Shown here: one piece after another, positions 6,848-14,303 of the stretch
How positions within the stretch are numbered: position 1 is the stretch's first letter
Layout: each line of letters begins with the position of its first letter
Source of the DNA: Adhaeribacter rhizoryzae
GTDB lineage: Bacteria > Bacteroidota > Bacteroidia > Cytophagales > Hymenobacteraceae
Length of the DNA stretch: 33,608 nucleotides
Direction: 5' to 3'
NCBI RefSeq assembly: GCF_008629685.1
Contig: NZ_VWSF01000036.1
Location: 1 to 33,608 of the forward strand
Translations under genes and position numbers: made by a program
The notes under the pieces: generated by a model
The model's database searches: none
Seen by the model: only the letters and a program-made list of their open reading frames with translations
Told to the model about the DNA's origin: nothing

Positions 6848-7100
6848 ATAATATATAGTAAATTTTATTTCGAGTCTGAATTAAAATAGCCTTATAAACG
6901 GATTTATGTTAAGCAGGAGGGAAGCAGGCCTTATTGGGTCTAGTTAAGGATTTAAACTAAGAATAGTTTAGCTGGTTTACCCTTAACCCACTCTTTCTAT
7001 ACCGGCTTAACATTATAATAAAGCCCTTTTTCTTTAAATACCAACTGCTTTCATTAGCTTGCCGCTGAAAATTTGGAAAGAAGAGGGAAGGTATCTGCTC
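6848..7100. other. Intergenic stretch with a candidate Xer site
   Basis: No gene. It holds the XerC/XerD-like site at 6887-6914 and a small hairpin (AAACTA / TAGTTT, about 6955-6970). Confidence 0.4.
6887..6914 (+). other. Candidate third Xer (pdif-like) site
   Basis: A XerD-type arm TTATGTTAAGC (6904-6914), nine of eleven bases as in E. coli dif, preceded by a six-base spacer ACGGAT and a XerC-type arm ending TTATAA (6887-6897). The bases after the arm (AGGAGGG) resemble those after the site at 9984-10011. Its orientation is opposite to that site, so XerC/XerD order alternates along the plasmid (6.9, 10.0, 23.8 kb). Weaker than the other two because the XerC arm is not shared. Confidence 0.35.
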
Positions 7101-7532
7101 ATGATTAATACTGCTAGTATAAAACTGATTTTTGCTGATGAAGTCCTCCAAATCAGTATCGATTCCACAAAATCTTTATTACGCCTCACCTGGCAACAGC
7201 ATCCCAACAGCACAGATTACCGAAGAGGGTACCAGCAAGCTATCCAGGTGGCTTTAGATACTAACACGAAGTATTGGCTGACGGATGCCCGCCAGGTGCT
7301 TTATCTACCTTTTAGCGACCAGCATTGGATGTATGCCCAGCTGTTCCCCTTACTAGAAAGGGGCCAGCTATTAAAATTTGCTATCTTGATGCACCCTGAA
7401 ACATTCATGACCACGGATAAAGCACCCTTAGCGGAGAACGTTGCGCAACCACTTAGCCTGAAGAAACCGTTCACCATGGATTTGTTTTTAGACCAACCTT
7501 CTGCGTTGGCTTGGCTGTTGCAGGATGCCTAA
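7101..7532 (+). CDS. Unknown protein, 143 aa (paralogue of 7628-8062)
   Basis: A soluble protein of 143 residues. The frame is open to 7059, but ATG at 7101 (MINTASIKLIFADEVLQIS) gives a length equal to that of its convergent neighbour. Its pattern, a strand pair, a helix with YRRGYQQAIQVAL, the strand KYWLTDARQ, a second helix and a strand LLKFAILM, is the alternating strand/helix layout of the STAS/SpoIIAA-like proteins that are abundant as unannotated small proteins in Hymenobacteraceae. The neighbour on the other strand has the same plan (YWFMDSNR, QLAP, LRKVARIIF). I infer a common fold; the function is unknown. Confidence 0.7.
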   Translation: MINTASIKLIFADEVLQISIDSTKSLLRLTWQQHPNSTDYRRGYQQAIQVALDTNTKYWLTDARQVLYLPFSDQHWMYAQLFPLLERGQLLKFAILMHPETFMTTDKAPLAENVAQPLSLKKPFTMDLFLDQPSALAWLLQDA

Positions 7533-7627
7533 ATAGGATAACTGATTTTTACGAATATCCTAGTTGCCTGCTGATGCCAGTACAGATTAAAGTGGTGGTG
7601 CTGGTGAAACTGTTTCATCATTCTCTT

Positions 7628-8062
7628 TCAGGCTCGAATCACAGTAATCCAATTGGCTGCTTCGTTGTAAGTCCAGAATTGCTGTATTTCTACAGTGGCT
7701 TGGTACTGGTTCTTTAGCTCGGTTACCGTTTCATCAAACATGACGCGGTTGTCCGCATCTTGGAAAATAATGCGGGCTACTTTCCTTAAGCAGGAGGCCG
7801 CCACGGCCGGCGCTAATTGTTGAATGACTTTTCTTTGTTCCTCCAGCGATAAGCCTCCCAGGCGGTTAGAGTCCATAAACCAATATTCCACTTTATATTT
7901 TTGCAGATAATGGATAAATAACGCCGCTGCTTCCTGGTACTCCAGGGCACTAGGAGCAGTTAGCCACTCGGTATACATCAGTTTAACCTCGGAATCTACC
8001 CACAAATGGAAGTAAGCATTATAATATTCATGCATGTGTACCGGTAAAGAAGCAGGCTCCAT
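7628..8062 (-). CDS. Unknown protein, 144 aa (paralogue of 7101-7532)
   Basis: Same length and order of elements as the gene it faces: HLWVDSEVKLMYTEWL, a helix YQEAAALFIHYL, the strand EYWFMDSNRLGG, the helix pair EEQRKVIQQLAPAVAAS, the strand RKVARIIF, and a final amphipathic end EAANWI matching ALAWLL. Identity is low, so the duplication is old or the two were recruited separately. The two genes converge with 95 bp between. A STAS-like fold is my guess; there is no catalytic signature. Confidence 0.7.
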   Translation of the reverse strand: MEPASLPVHMHEYYNAYFHLWVDSEVKLMYTEWLTAPSALEYQEAAALFIHYLQKYKVEYWFMDSNRLGGLSLEEQRKVIQQLAPAVAASCLRKVARIIFQDADNRVMFDETVTELKNQYQATVEIQQFWTYNEAANWITVIRA

Positions 8063-8280
8063 CAGGATGAGATTAAAGATTTACCTTAACGTTAGTATTA
8101 CAATTTATAAATAATATAATATATACTAGGATAAAAGACATCTTATATTCCTGAGTGGAACTAAATTACTCTAAGGCAAAGGAGAACTTTCCTAATTATG
8201 AGTAAATAGATGAATAACTCTAGCCTACAGAAATGCACTTATAAGGGAGTAAGCTTTAAGAATATCCTACATAACTTACC
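8063..8280. other. A/T-rich intergenic stretch
   Basis: Upstream region of the minus gene ending at 7628 and of the broken gene at 8289. A run of TATAATATATAT at about 8110-8128 is the only notable feature; I see no clear promoter. Confidence 0.3.
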
Positions 8281-8288
8281 ATTAGGGA

Positions 8289-8621
8289 AATGTAGGTGCT
8301 CAAGGTCGTGGGGCAAGGGCTGAAAATTTTTCGCAAGCTGTAACTCAGCAGTCCAATCCATTGGATTTAGATAGTTTGTCACAGCAACTTTCCTAACTTA
8401 TTGAACAACTAGAGAAAATCAGATAGAAGAGAAAGGTTCAGGTAAAGACTGATATTGCAGTTTGAACTATTGCTGGAGCTAAACAGGCAGCTGATAAAGG
8501 AGATGAAAAACCCATTCTCGAACGTTTAAAATCGGCTGGACAATGGGTGGCTGATTTTGCTTAAGGGGTAGGAATATCAGTAGTCACGGGGATTATAAAT
8601 CAGCAATTAGGCATCAAATAG
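8289..8621 (+). pseudogene. Gene broken by four nonsense codons, no frameshift
   Basis: A single frame gives 110 codons of clearly protein-like sequence interrupted by TAA (8394), TAG (8424), TGA (8463) and TAA (8562), ending TAG at 8619. It starts with a Gly/Ala-rich NVGAQGRGARAENFSQ, has an amphipathic LDSLSQQLS / LIEQLEKIR coiled-coil, then AGAKQAADKGDEKPILERL, and a conserved-looking tail KSAGQWVADFA / GVGISVVTGIINQQL. This order (Gly-rich repeat leader, coiled coil, an HLK-AGKW-like helix) resembles small accessory proteins found near bacterial NTPase/protease conflict genes; the name of the family is uncertain. The start is lost: a further in-frame TAG stands at 8283. Confidence 0.75.
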
Positions 8622-8878
8622 TTCTTGTGGCTCCTAATTAAAGGCGGCAATCCTTTATTGTGAATAGCCCTGAATTTGATTGACAAAGTTGTCTTGTTAA
8701 ATGACTTAAATGAATCGTGGTTTTTTGCCTATCAAGCAATCGCATATAGCCATCTCAAAAAACTACTGCTTTCTTGATTATGGAGACGGGTTAGATGAGA
8801 AACTATACAGATTAATAAGCAACAATATAAAAATGTAGTACTTTTAGCTGTATGTACTCATTCTTTAAAATCTAAAAC

Positions 8879-9121
8879 ATGGCTAAAGAAGCAAATATTA
8901 ATGAAATTGTGCAGACCCTTCAGGATGCACAACAAAACAAAGAACTGTTGGATGCCTTAACCACCAGCCTGGAGCGGTATGTAGACCAGCAACAGAAAGG
9001 TTTGGAAGAACTAAAGAATTTGATTAGCCAGGCGAAAGACGGCAACCTTAAGATTAAAAAAAGAGGTGGGTATCGCGGCCGGAAGAATAAAGCAGCGGAA
9101 GGGGAGAGCCATACCGGTTAA
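8879..9121 (+). CDS. Small coiled-coil protein with basic tail, 80 aa
   Basis: Not recognised. Residues 1-52 are an almost continuous amphipathic helix (INEIVQTLQDAQQNKELLDA, then LTTSLERYVDQQQ), residues 53-72 are Lys/Arg/Gly-rich (KIKKRGGYRGRKNKA). This is the shape of a small nucleic-acid-binding or nucleoid-associated protein. It is a single gene with its own strong terminator 30 bp downstream. It is intact, unlike the gene just upstream. Confidence 0.7.
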   Translation: MAKEANINEIVQTLQDAQQNKELLDALTTSLERYVDQQQKGLEELKNLISQAKDGNLKIKKRGGYRGRKNKAAEGESHTG

Positions 9122-9151
9122 TACTCAATCACCCAGTTCAAAGGACTATGG

Positions 9152-9179
9152 AAGTACACCTGGACAGGTGTACTTTTTT
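9152..9179 (+). terminator. Strong rho-independent terminator
   Basis: AAGTACACCT (9152-9161) pairs perfectly with AGGTGTACTT (9166-9175) around a GGAC tetraloop and runs into six T. It ends the transcript of the 80-residue gene. Confidence 0.9.
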
Positions 9180-9294
9180 CTTATACCTGTTTTCTGTTAT
9201 TCAGGCTTCAGTTTTACATAAATTAACTTATAGGCCAGCGTCAATGCTATGCTGTGGCATGGGTAGGTTAGCCTTTAATTTATTATATTAAATT

Positions 9295-9708
9295 TTATTT
9301 ATAAACTAGTTTCCAATTCTTCAACTTTAGATCTTCAACAGTTAGCACGTATTTTCTAGTATAATTTTGTTGGCTATAAATGTTATCCCAAGTTTTATTT
9401 AAAAGCAAGTTTTTATCAAATAGGAACAATCTTAACTTACTGTCTCTACATTTTTCCTTAATGAAATTTTCCCAACCATTTCTTCCCAACATTTCTAGCT
9501 TTACTATCGAATCTGGTAGCACCATGCTGCTTTGGTGCCAAATAGTGTCGTTATCCCTAATATATAACGGTGATGAATTGCTTATAGAATCATTACCTGA
9601 AATAGAATAAAATATTACTTCTTTTGATTTATTTACTATTGCTAATCTAGTGTCAAAAGGGTCGCAGCCTGCTAAAAAAACAATTGCCAAAAATAATTTC
9701 TTATTCAT
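9295..9708 (-). CDS. Lipoprotein, 137 aa
   Basis: The N-terminus MNKKLFLAIVFLAGC is a lipoprotein signal with lipobox LAGC, so C15 would be lipidated; the next residues DPFDT are acidic, as in Bacteroidota surface-export signals. The mature part has no recognised domain; it is beta-rich (VIFYSISGNDSIS, KLRLFLFDKNLLL, YTRKYVLTVEDL) and of the kind of small lipoproteins that occur singly in this group. It stands alone on the minus strand; no partner gene is apparent. Location: inner leaflet or outer surface of the outer membrane. Confidence 0.8.
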   Translation of the reverse strand: MNKKLFLAIVFLAGCDPFDTRLAIVNKSKEVIFYSISGNDSISNSSPLYIRDNDTIWHQSSMVLPDSIVKLEMLGRNGWENFIKEKCRDSKLRLFLFDKNLLLNKTWDNIYSQQNYTRKYVLTVEDLKLKNWKLVYK

Positions 9709-9862
9709 ATTTCAACCATATCAGGATTTCTAATTTATAAGCGGAGCAATTCTAGTTATCTGTCCTATGGATAAAGTTGCTAGCGGTCCGTTTTCCAGTT
9801 TGTTTTATACTGGAGTAGTTGCAGCTATCCTTCTCCTCCCTTAACCAATTTAATAAAACTTT

Positions 9863-9955
9863 TCAATAATCCTGCAGACCAGCAGAATCTCCGGCCAGTC
9901 CGGCTGTATCAACCGCTGCCGGCGCCAGGCCTTCCCATTCTTTCCCTTTACTTAA
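9863..9955 (-). pseudogene. Fragment of a coding frame ending at the Xer repeat
   Basis: On the minus strand a frame reads LSKGKEWEGLAP, then AAVDTAGLAGDSAGLQDY and stops at 9863-9865. It has good coding character but no start: upstream it runs straight into the repeat at 9950-10095, where TAA lies in frame. It could be the tail of a gene cut by recombination at that repeat. Short, so uncertain. Confidence 0.3.
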
Positions 9956-10095
9956 ATATAACAAAAGCCAGAATTTACCCTCTGTTTAACATAATCTTAG
10001 TTATCGGCGAAAAGCCATCTGAAGTGAACTGAGCGGACCTTTTTTTCGGGATTTTTCTGGTACTTTATAAGTAACCAGCCATTTCTCAGAAAAAC
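9950..10095. repeat. Left inverted ~145-bp repeat (Xer module end)
   Basis: The reverse complement of this stretch matches 23740-23885 over about 145 bp with identical blocks such as AAAGTACCAGAAAAA, AAAAGGTCCG, TCACTTCAGA, TTTCGCCGATAACT, ATTATGT and TAAATTCTGG in the same order and spacing. It contains the XerC/XerD-like core at 9984-10011. The match extends on both sides of the core, furthest on the XerC side, as accessory sequences do in cer/psi sites. Confidence 0.8.
9984..10011 (-). other. Candidate XerC/XerD recombination site (left)
   Basis: Read on the minus strand: an 11-base XerC-type arm TTCGCCGATAA, a 6-base spacer CTAAGA, and an 11-base XerD-type arm TTATGTTAAAC. The last differs from the E. 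coli dif XerD arm TTATGTTAAAT in one base. The 11-6-11 layout is that of dif, cer and pdif sites. The arm TTCGCCGATAA is identical in the inverted copy at 23828-23855. Confidence 0.6.
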
Positions 10096-10249
10096 TATCC
10101 CGTCCCTAAGAAAAATTCAATAATTCCTTCATATATTTATTATTACGTTTACCCCTTGGTTGTCGGTAACCCTTGAATATCTTTTTTATTCATCTTTCTT
10201 GTTAATAATGATATTGGGAGACAAAAAGGCCAATCTAAAATTTACTTAT
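10012..10249. other. Upstream region of the secreted protein gene
   Basis: The rest of the inverted repeat and about 150 bp of A/T-rich DNA. An upstream extension of the frame (from 10160) exists but has no coding character. Confidence 0.35.
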
Positions 10250-11764
10250 ATGAGAACAGTAATCTTTATATTAATTCTGCTGAGCGTTAGTATTTATGGT
10301 TATTCACAAACAAGTGACCCGGCGACTCAAAAAGAAAATTGTTTAAAAAGCATATCACAAGAGAAGAAAAAGGAACTTGATAGAATTGAGAGTACTTATT
10401 TTGAGAATAATCCTAACCCTTCAAAATATGTTTACTTAGCGTGCGATAATCATTTTCCTAAGTATCGTTGTGTAAAGCATCATAAACAATGCGCTGGTTC
10501 ATGTGATTGCCTAAGTGCGTATACAAATCAGGTGAATTATGTTGAGACAAGTTATAAGCAAAAAGAAGACGATTGCGAACAAAATTATAAGGTTGCTATA
10601 GCCAAAATCAATTCCCAAGAAAGAAATCTGAGCGAATTATCAAAATCTGAAAAAACCCTGACAACAAGTAGCCCTAATCCCGCCATCGATAATAAGACAG
10701 AAGTAAGTAATACGACCACAGAAAAGCAGCAATATCAAACTCAAGCGAATAACTATTTAAACCAAGCAAAAAACACCAATCAAAGCGCAGTTTTACGAAA
10801 TCTTAATCTTGATTTGGCGGAGACGAATGCGCGGCTTGCCGGAGATATTAACAAATTGGAAGAAATCAGACGGATTCGATCCCAAGAAAATCAAAGAAGT
10901 AACAGCGAGTTTTTGAATACTGTAAATTCGTTTACCAATTCACTTAATCAACTTACTCAAAATAAGCGACTTGAGAGGGAGAGACATAGAGAGTTTGTGG
11001 CGGCAATGGAACAACAGATAATACAAGAGCACTTAGAAGGATTTGAACGAGAAAGAAATATCAAAGATGCATCTGCACTTGGGCATGCATATAAAGACTC
11101 TGACTCTAAAATCTATTGGTTCTCCATAGCCGTCGGCATGGGACATCTACCTAGTTTACTCTACTTGCGGGAAGAGTACTTAAGAAAAGGAGATTCTACA
11201 ACTGCAAAAGAGCTTGTAAACTTTGGGGCAACTAAAGGGATTCCAAGGTTTATCTACATGGCTGCAAACAAATACTATCCAAATGAAAAATTATATAATG
11301 ATGATTATTTGGGATGGAAAAAGGAATTTTGGAATTTTGAATATGGGCAAACAGTGGATTGTGAAAAAGGACTAACTGCGTTAAATATTCTGATAGCAGT
11401 AGATACATTAAACGTAGATAATGTGCAGAATACTTTTTTTAATGTTATAAAAAAGGGAAACTTAGACGCTGTGCAAGACCCTATTAATTTCTCTTATTAC
11501 TATTACTATAATACGCATTATTTCGCCTTCCTTAAGCAGATATATTATTATATTGGAAGAATAACTGAATTTTGCGGTCCAGGAACTGAACGAGAGAACT
11601 TGGTTGAGGCTTTGCGGCGATATGATCAAGCCATAAAAGCACATAAACTATTTATGCAAGTTAGGGATTGGAATAAATACAAGGAAGATAAAGACTATAG
11701 ACTTAAATATCTTCTTTTTGTTAAAGGAAATACCGAAAAAAAAATAGCTCTGTTGGATAAGTAA
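10250..11764 (+). CDS. Secreted Cys-rich / Sel1-like protein, 504 aa
   Basis: ATG at 10250 gives a classic signal peptide (MRTVIFILILLSVSIYGYSQ), which an earlier start at 10160 would bury. The mature N-terminus holds a Cys cluster (YLACDNHFP, YRCVKHHKQC, GSCDCL) that could bind metal or form disulphides. Residues ~100-270 are coiled coil, rich in Gln/Asn/Glu. The C-terminal ~230 residues are helical with a Sel1/TPR-like cadence (ASALGHAYKDSDSKIYWFS, AVGMGHLPSLLYL, DSTTAKELVNFGATKG). Such proteins act as periplasmic or surface scaffolds. It is the first gene inside the inverted-repeat segment, plus strand, with no operon partner. Function unknown. Confidence 0.75.
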   Translation: MRTVIFILILLSVSIYGYSQTSDPATQKENCLKSISQEKKKELDRIESTYFENNPNPSKYVYLACDNHFPKYRCVKHHKQCAGSCDCLSAYTNQVNYVETSYKQKEDDCEQNYKVAIAKINSQERNLSELSKSEKTLTTSSPNPAIDNKTEVSNTTTEKQQYQTQANNYLNQAKNTNQSAVLRNLNLDLAETNARLAGDINKLEEIRRIRSQENQRSNSEFLNTVNSFTNSLNQLTQNKRLERERHREFVAAMEQQIIQEHLEGFERERNIKDASALGHAYKDSDSKIYWFSIAVGMGHLPSLLYLREEYLRKGDSTTAKELVNFGATKGIPRFIYMAANKYYPNEKLYNDDYLGWKKEFWNFEYGQTVDCEKGLTALNILIAVDTLNVDNVQNTFFNVIKKGNLDAVQDPINFSYYYYYNTHYFAFLKQIYYYIGRITEFCGPGTERENLVEALRRYDQAIKAHKLFMQVRDWNKYKEDKDYRLKYLLFVKGNTEKKIALLDK

Positions 11765-12003
11765 GTATTAATAAACATTAAGAGCTAATAAAGTTTGGTA
11801 ACCTTATATTAAGTTTAATTTTCCCTAACTTTTTTAATTACTTTCCAAAGATTAAAGGACTACCTACAACATTAGTATTATGTAAGTGTGGCAGGATATT
11901 ATAAATTGAGCAGACGAATATTATGGCATCAGTATATTTTTAATCAACAGGAGTGCTTCCAAATTCAAACCTGCATAAATACTTAAAGGTTGAGGTTTCT
12001 TAT
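11765..12003. other. Intergenic stretch, nothing recognised
   Basis: A/T-rich; no terminator with a T-run is visible after the gene ending at 11764. Confidence 0.3.
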
Positions 12004-12320
12004 TTATTCTCTGACCATCAATGTAGTATTACCCACTCCTCTTATAGCAAATCTACCAGTAAACTTTGCAGAATGTATGATTCTATACTCATTTCTGTTC
12101 CTAATACATGGACCCGGAATATACGGTCCTCCAAATAATCATTTAAGTGATTAGGTTTTATCGCATATGTTAATGGCAAAGTATCGGTTATACAACGAGC
12201 AGCGCCATCTTTAATGGTCGTTCAATTTATACTTCCACTAATAAGTATATTGCTCATAGTAGCGTATGCACCAGATTTAATAAGGTGTTTGTAAAGCATT
12301 TTCCCTCTTAATTGAGCCAT
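12004..12320 (-). pseudogene. Possible decayed gene upstream of the hig terminator
   Basis: On the minus strand ATG at 12320 opens MAQLRGKMLYKHL, continues YATMSNILISGSIN, hits TGA (12205-12207), resumes TTIKDGAARCITDTLPLTYA, and after a one-base shift near 12135 continues GGPYIPGPCIRNRNEYRI and FTGRFAIRGVGNTTLMVRE to TAA at 12004. The stretches look like protein but need one nonsense and one frameshift to be joined. Family unknown. Confidence 0.35.
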
Positions 12321-12373
12321 GTTGTAAGATTTATAAATTGGTATACAGTTTTTCTATACTATTAATAAAATAA

Positions 12374-12399
12374 AAAGCCTCTCTAGGTTGAGAGGCTTT
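12374..12399. terminator. Bidirectional terminator after higA
   Basis: AAAGCCTCTC (12374-12383) and GAGAGGCTTT (12390-12399) form a perfect 10-bp stem with loop TAGGTT; T-runs follow on the minus side (TTTTTATTTTATT). It lies 30 bp after the antitoxin stop. Confidence 0.85.
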
Positions 12400-12428
12400 A
12401 AAATCTTTATTTTTTAGCTATTTACAAT

Positions 12429-12824
12429 TTAATGATTGACTGTAGCTTCTAAAACTTTGTCATTAATAAAAACCTCCAGCGGAATATTTAACTCCTTATG
12501 GAGATTATTAATTTGCTCTAGTGTAAAATAGCGCTTGCGGTTTAATATTTCCGATACTCTTGATTTGGGCCCGATAAAAGGCTCAAGGTCTTTATTTTTC
12601 CATCCTTTTTCTTCCATCACATATTTTATGGCTTCTATCGGATCGGGGGTGTCGATAGGATAATGAATTTCTTCGTAGGCATGTACCAGCGTAGAGAGCA
12701 GCTCCAGTTCATCGAAAAGGTCCGTTCCTGGCTCTGGATTTTGCGCTAGAATAGCGTCAATTCGGCTCATGGCCTCCTTGTAATCTTCTTCATTTTTTAC
12801 TTTGTGAATTATTAGTGTTAACAT
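12429..12824 (-). CDS. higA: HigA-type antitoxin, 131 aa
   Basis: Antitoxin that binds and neutralises the HigB-type RNase encoded upstream and represses the operon. The N-terminal half carries the COG5499 pattern (NEEDYKEAMSRIDAIL, then GTDLFDELELLSTLVHAYEE, YPIDTPDPIEAIKYVMEE) and the C-terminal half an HTH (LEPFIGPKSRVSEILNRKR) whose recognition helix is SRVSEILNRKR. Full length for the family. It follows the toxin gene by 33 bp (toxin-first order, normal for higBA). DNA contacts are expected at the palindromes at 13173-13223. Confidence 0.93.
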   Translation of the reverse strand: MLTLIIHKVKNEEDYKEAMSRIDAILAQNPEPGTDLFDELELLSTLVHAYEEIHYPIDTPDPIEAIKYVMEEKGWKNKDLEPFIGPKSRVSEILNRKRYFTLEQINNLHKELNIPLEVFINDKVLEATVNH

Positions 12825-12857
12825 GGGCAGGGAGGGGGGTTGCTCGTTTATTTTTAA

Positions 12858-13151
12858 CTATACAGTATTAGCATCTATTTTATCATATTCCGCATGGGTT
12901 CCTATCCATCTGATGTATACGGTCTGGTTGGCTACTAGGACCACGGCAATCAGGCGATACTTGTTTCCTTTAATATTGAAAATCACTCTATTATTTCCTA
13001 TCACATCTACTGAATTAGCGACACTTCTTAACTCATTCAGGTTCGTAATTTTCAGGGCCTTTATTCTGGAAATAAATAATTGTAAGCCCGTTTTAGAATC
13101 TGCATGTTTGGTGTAGTATTCAACGATGGGCGAAGTAGAAATAATTCTCAT
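12858..13151 (-). CDS. higB: HigB-type mRNA interferase toxin, 97 aa
   Basis: RelE-fold ribosome-dependent RNase (HigB_toxin family, PF09907). The hallmark end is present: NNRVIFNIKGNKYRLIAVV, VYIRWIGTHAEYDKID, with the catalytic-site His/Tyr/Asp of GTHAEYDKI. The frame extends to 13199, but ATG at 13151 gives MRIISTSPIVEYYTKH, the standard N-terminus of the family, and the longer start would lie inside the operator. Expressed with higA from the promoter at 13169. On a plasmid it acts as an addiction module and may also limit phage growth. Confidence 0.93.
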   Translation of the reverse strand: MRIISTSPIVEYYTKHADSKTGLQLFISRIKALKITNLNELRSVANSVDVIGNNRVIFNIKGNKYRLIAVVLVANQTVYIRWIGTHAEYDKIDANTV

Positions 13152-13168
13152 GCCAGTTTTATCTGCAA

Positions 13169-13199
13169 TAAAGTTACATAAAGTGTAACGTTTATGCAA
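13169..13199 (-). promoter_or_regulatory. higBA promoter
   Basis: On the minus strand TTG (13199-13197) and TAACTTTA (13176-13169, seven of eight to TAnnTTTG counting the free bases) are 20 bp apart, the proper Bacteroidota spacing. The -7 box overlaps the first operator. Confidence 0.5.
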
Positions 13200-13223
13200 G
13201 TAATTAGTTACACTTTATGTAAC
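13173..13223. promoter_or_regulatory. Twin palindromic operators of higBA
   Basis: GTTACATAAAGTGTAAC at 13173-13189 is the exact reverse complement of GTTACACTTTATGTAAC at 13207-13223. Each is itself a GTTACA/TGTAAC palindrome with a 5-base centre; the second extends to 11-bp arms (AATTAGTTACA ... TGTAACTAATT). The centres are 34 bp apart, about three turns. This is the arrangement expected for cooperative binding of HigBA complexes and conditional repression. Confidence 0.85.
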
Positions 13224-13254
13224 TAATTAAGTGTAAGATATAAATAGACGGTAA

Positions 13255-13480
13255 TTAATCTGAGCTACGAGCGTGTATGCACTGTACCTGAACTGCCGGG
13301 AATTGTCTACCCCAACTGGTCCGGAACCTGACTTCCTCTAATTTCTCAGCGATGGCCGGCCAGTTTAATCCTTGCGCCCGGTAAAGTGTTACCACGGCCG
13401 CAGCTCTTTTATTATTTTGGTTTAATGATGCCAATGGTTAATGTGTTGGCATCGGCTATATCGGCACAGACAATGCTAGT
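13255..13480 (-). pseudogene. Remnant of a serine recombinase
   Basis: Minus-strand reading gives IVCADIADANTLTIGI, then after a deletion and frameshift NQNNKRAAAVVTLYRAQG, LNWPAIAEKLEE and FPAVQVQCIHARSSD to TAA at 13255-13257. This matches the intact recombinase at 14304 (FICADMPDANTLTIGI ... NQNNKRAAAMVQLYRAQG, LNWLAIAGKLNE, FQAVQVQRIYQRI) with about 75 codons missing in the middle. It proves an earlier duplicate of the recombinase that has decayed. Confidence 0.9.
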
Positions 13481-13521
13481 GGGTTAATGTTAAAGGTGCT
13501 AGGAATCCAATAGGGCAGGAA

Positions 13522-14292
13522 TTAATTTACTTTTTTGTCAATTGTCTCTACTAACTCGAATATATCATCTGGTATGCCTAGGTGCTTTTTTCCACAACCA
13601 CTGCACGCCGGTTTAATACTGGACCTGTAATCTTCATTAGCTTTAAATGCAGGCTTTATTTTAGAATTAAACAGATAAAAAATTAACGATTTATAAAAAT
13701 CTTTGTCATGTTGTAAAAAATTTTCTTGGTTGATATTATCAATTAAAGCATCAATTATACTTAATAGGTTATACAGTTCTTTTAAGGGTGGTGCTTCAGA
13801 ATAGATATCTTCGTGATTTTTGTAATCTTTCAATTGGTCGAGTAATACTCTTATCGCACTTACACCTGTATATGTAACCCTTTCTGTGCTACTCTGTGCG
13901 CCTTTTGTTATAGTTTTTCTAAAATGATATGTAAATTCATTTACATCATTTCTAACTAAATTAAACTTTTCTCCAGCGTATTGAAGTTTCCGTCTGATAA
14001 CTTCCTCTTCTTTTTGATTATCAATTTGTTCTTGTACCAACCGGTTTGCTTTAACCTGAGCATGTAAAGCAAAATAAACTAATATTGCGCCTATTAAATT
14101 TACAAATGGAGCTGTTATACCACCTATGGTGTCCCCAATAGGACCAGTTTCGCGAAAGTCAAAGCCTTCCCAATAATATTGGCGAGTAAAGAGGAGTGGC
14201 GCAATACTTACCAGAACAATTCCAATAAGAAAAATGATTGTTGCCCATTTTAGGGTAGCATCAAGTTTAATAGGCCTATTTTTATATAACAT
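13522..14292 (-). CDS. PutAbiC-like membrane abortive-infection protein, 256 aa
   Basis: Two membrane helices at the N-terminus (about residues 16-35, TIIFLIGIVLVSIAPLLF, and 58-77, ITAPFVNLIGAILVYFAL) separated by the signature RETGPIGDTIGGITAPF, then a coiled coil (QVKANRLVQEQIDNQKEEE) and a helical cytoplasmic domain. This order is that of the putative phage abortive infection proteins (PF16872, AbiC of Lactococcus as namesake), which stop phage spread by harming the infected cell. The C-terminus adds a CSGC pair (C230, C233) with a nearby His, a possible half zinc site. The gene follows the intact recombinase by 11 bp, so the two are probably co-transcribed, and it is enclosed between recombinase copies. 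Confidence 0.8.
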   Translation of the reverse strand: MLYKNRPIKLDATLKWATIIFLIGIVLVSIAPLLFTRQYYWEGFDFRETGPIGDTIGGITAPFVNLIGAILVYFALHAQVKANRLVQEQIDNQKEEEVIRRKLQYAGEKFNLVRNDVNEFTYHFRKTITKGAQSSTERVTYTGVSAIRVLLDQLKDYKNHEDIYSEAPPLKELYNLLSIIDALIDNINQENFLQHDKDFYKSLIFYLFNSKIKPAFKANEDYRSSIKPACSGCGKKHLGIPDDIFELVETIDKKVN

Positions 14293-14303
14293 ATTTAAAA
14301 GCT

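Noticed and set aside
11880-11900. XerD-like arm TTATGTAAGTG
   Set aside because: No XerC-type arm at the right distance.
11953-12138. 61-codon plus-strand frame
   Set aside because: No motif; the minus strand here has better protein-like blocks.
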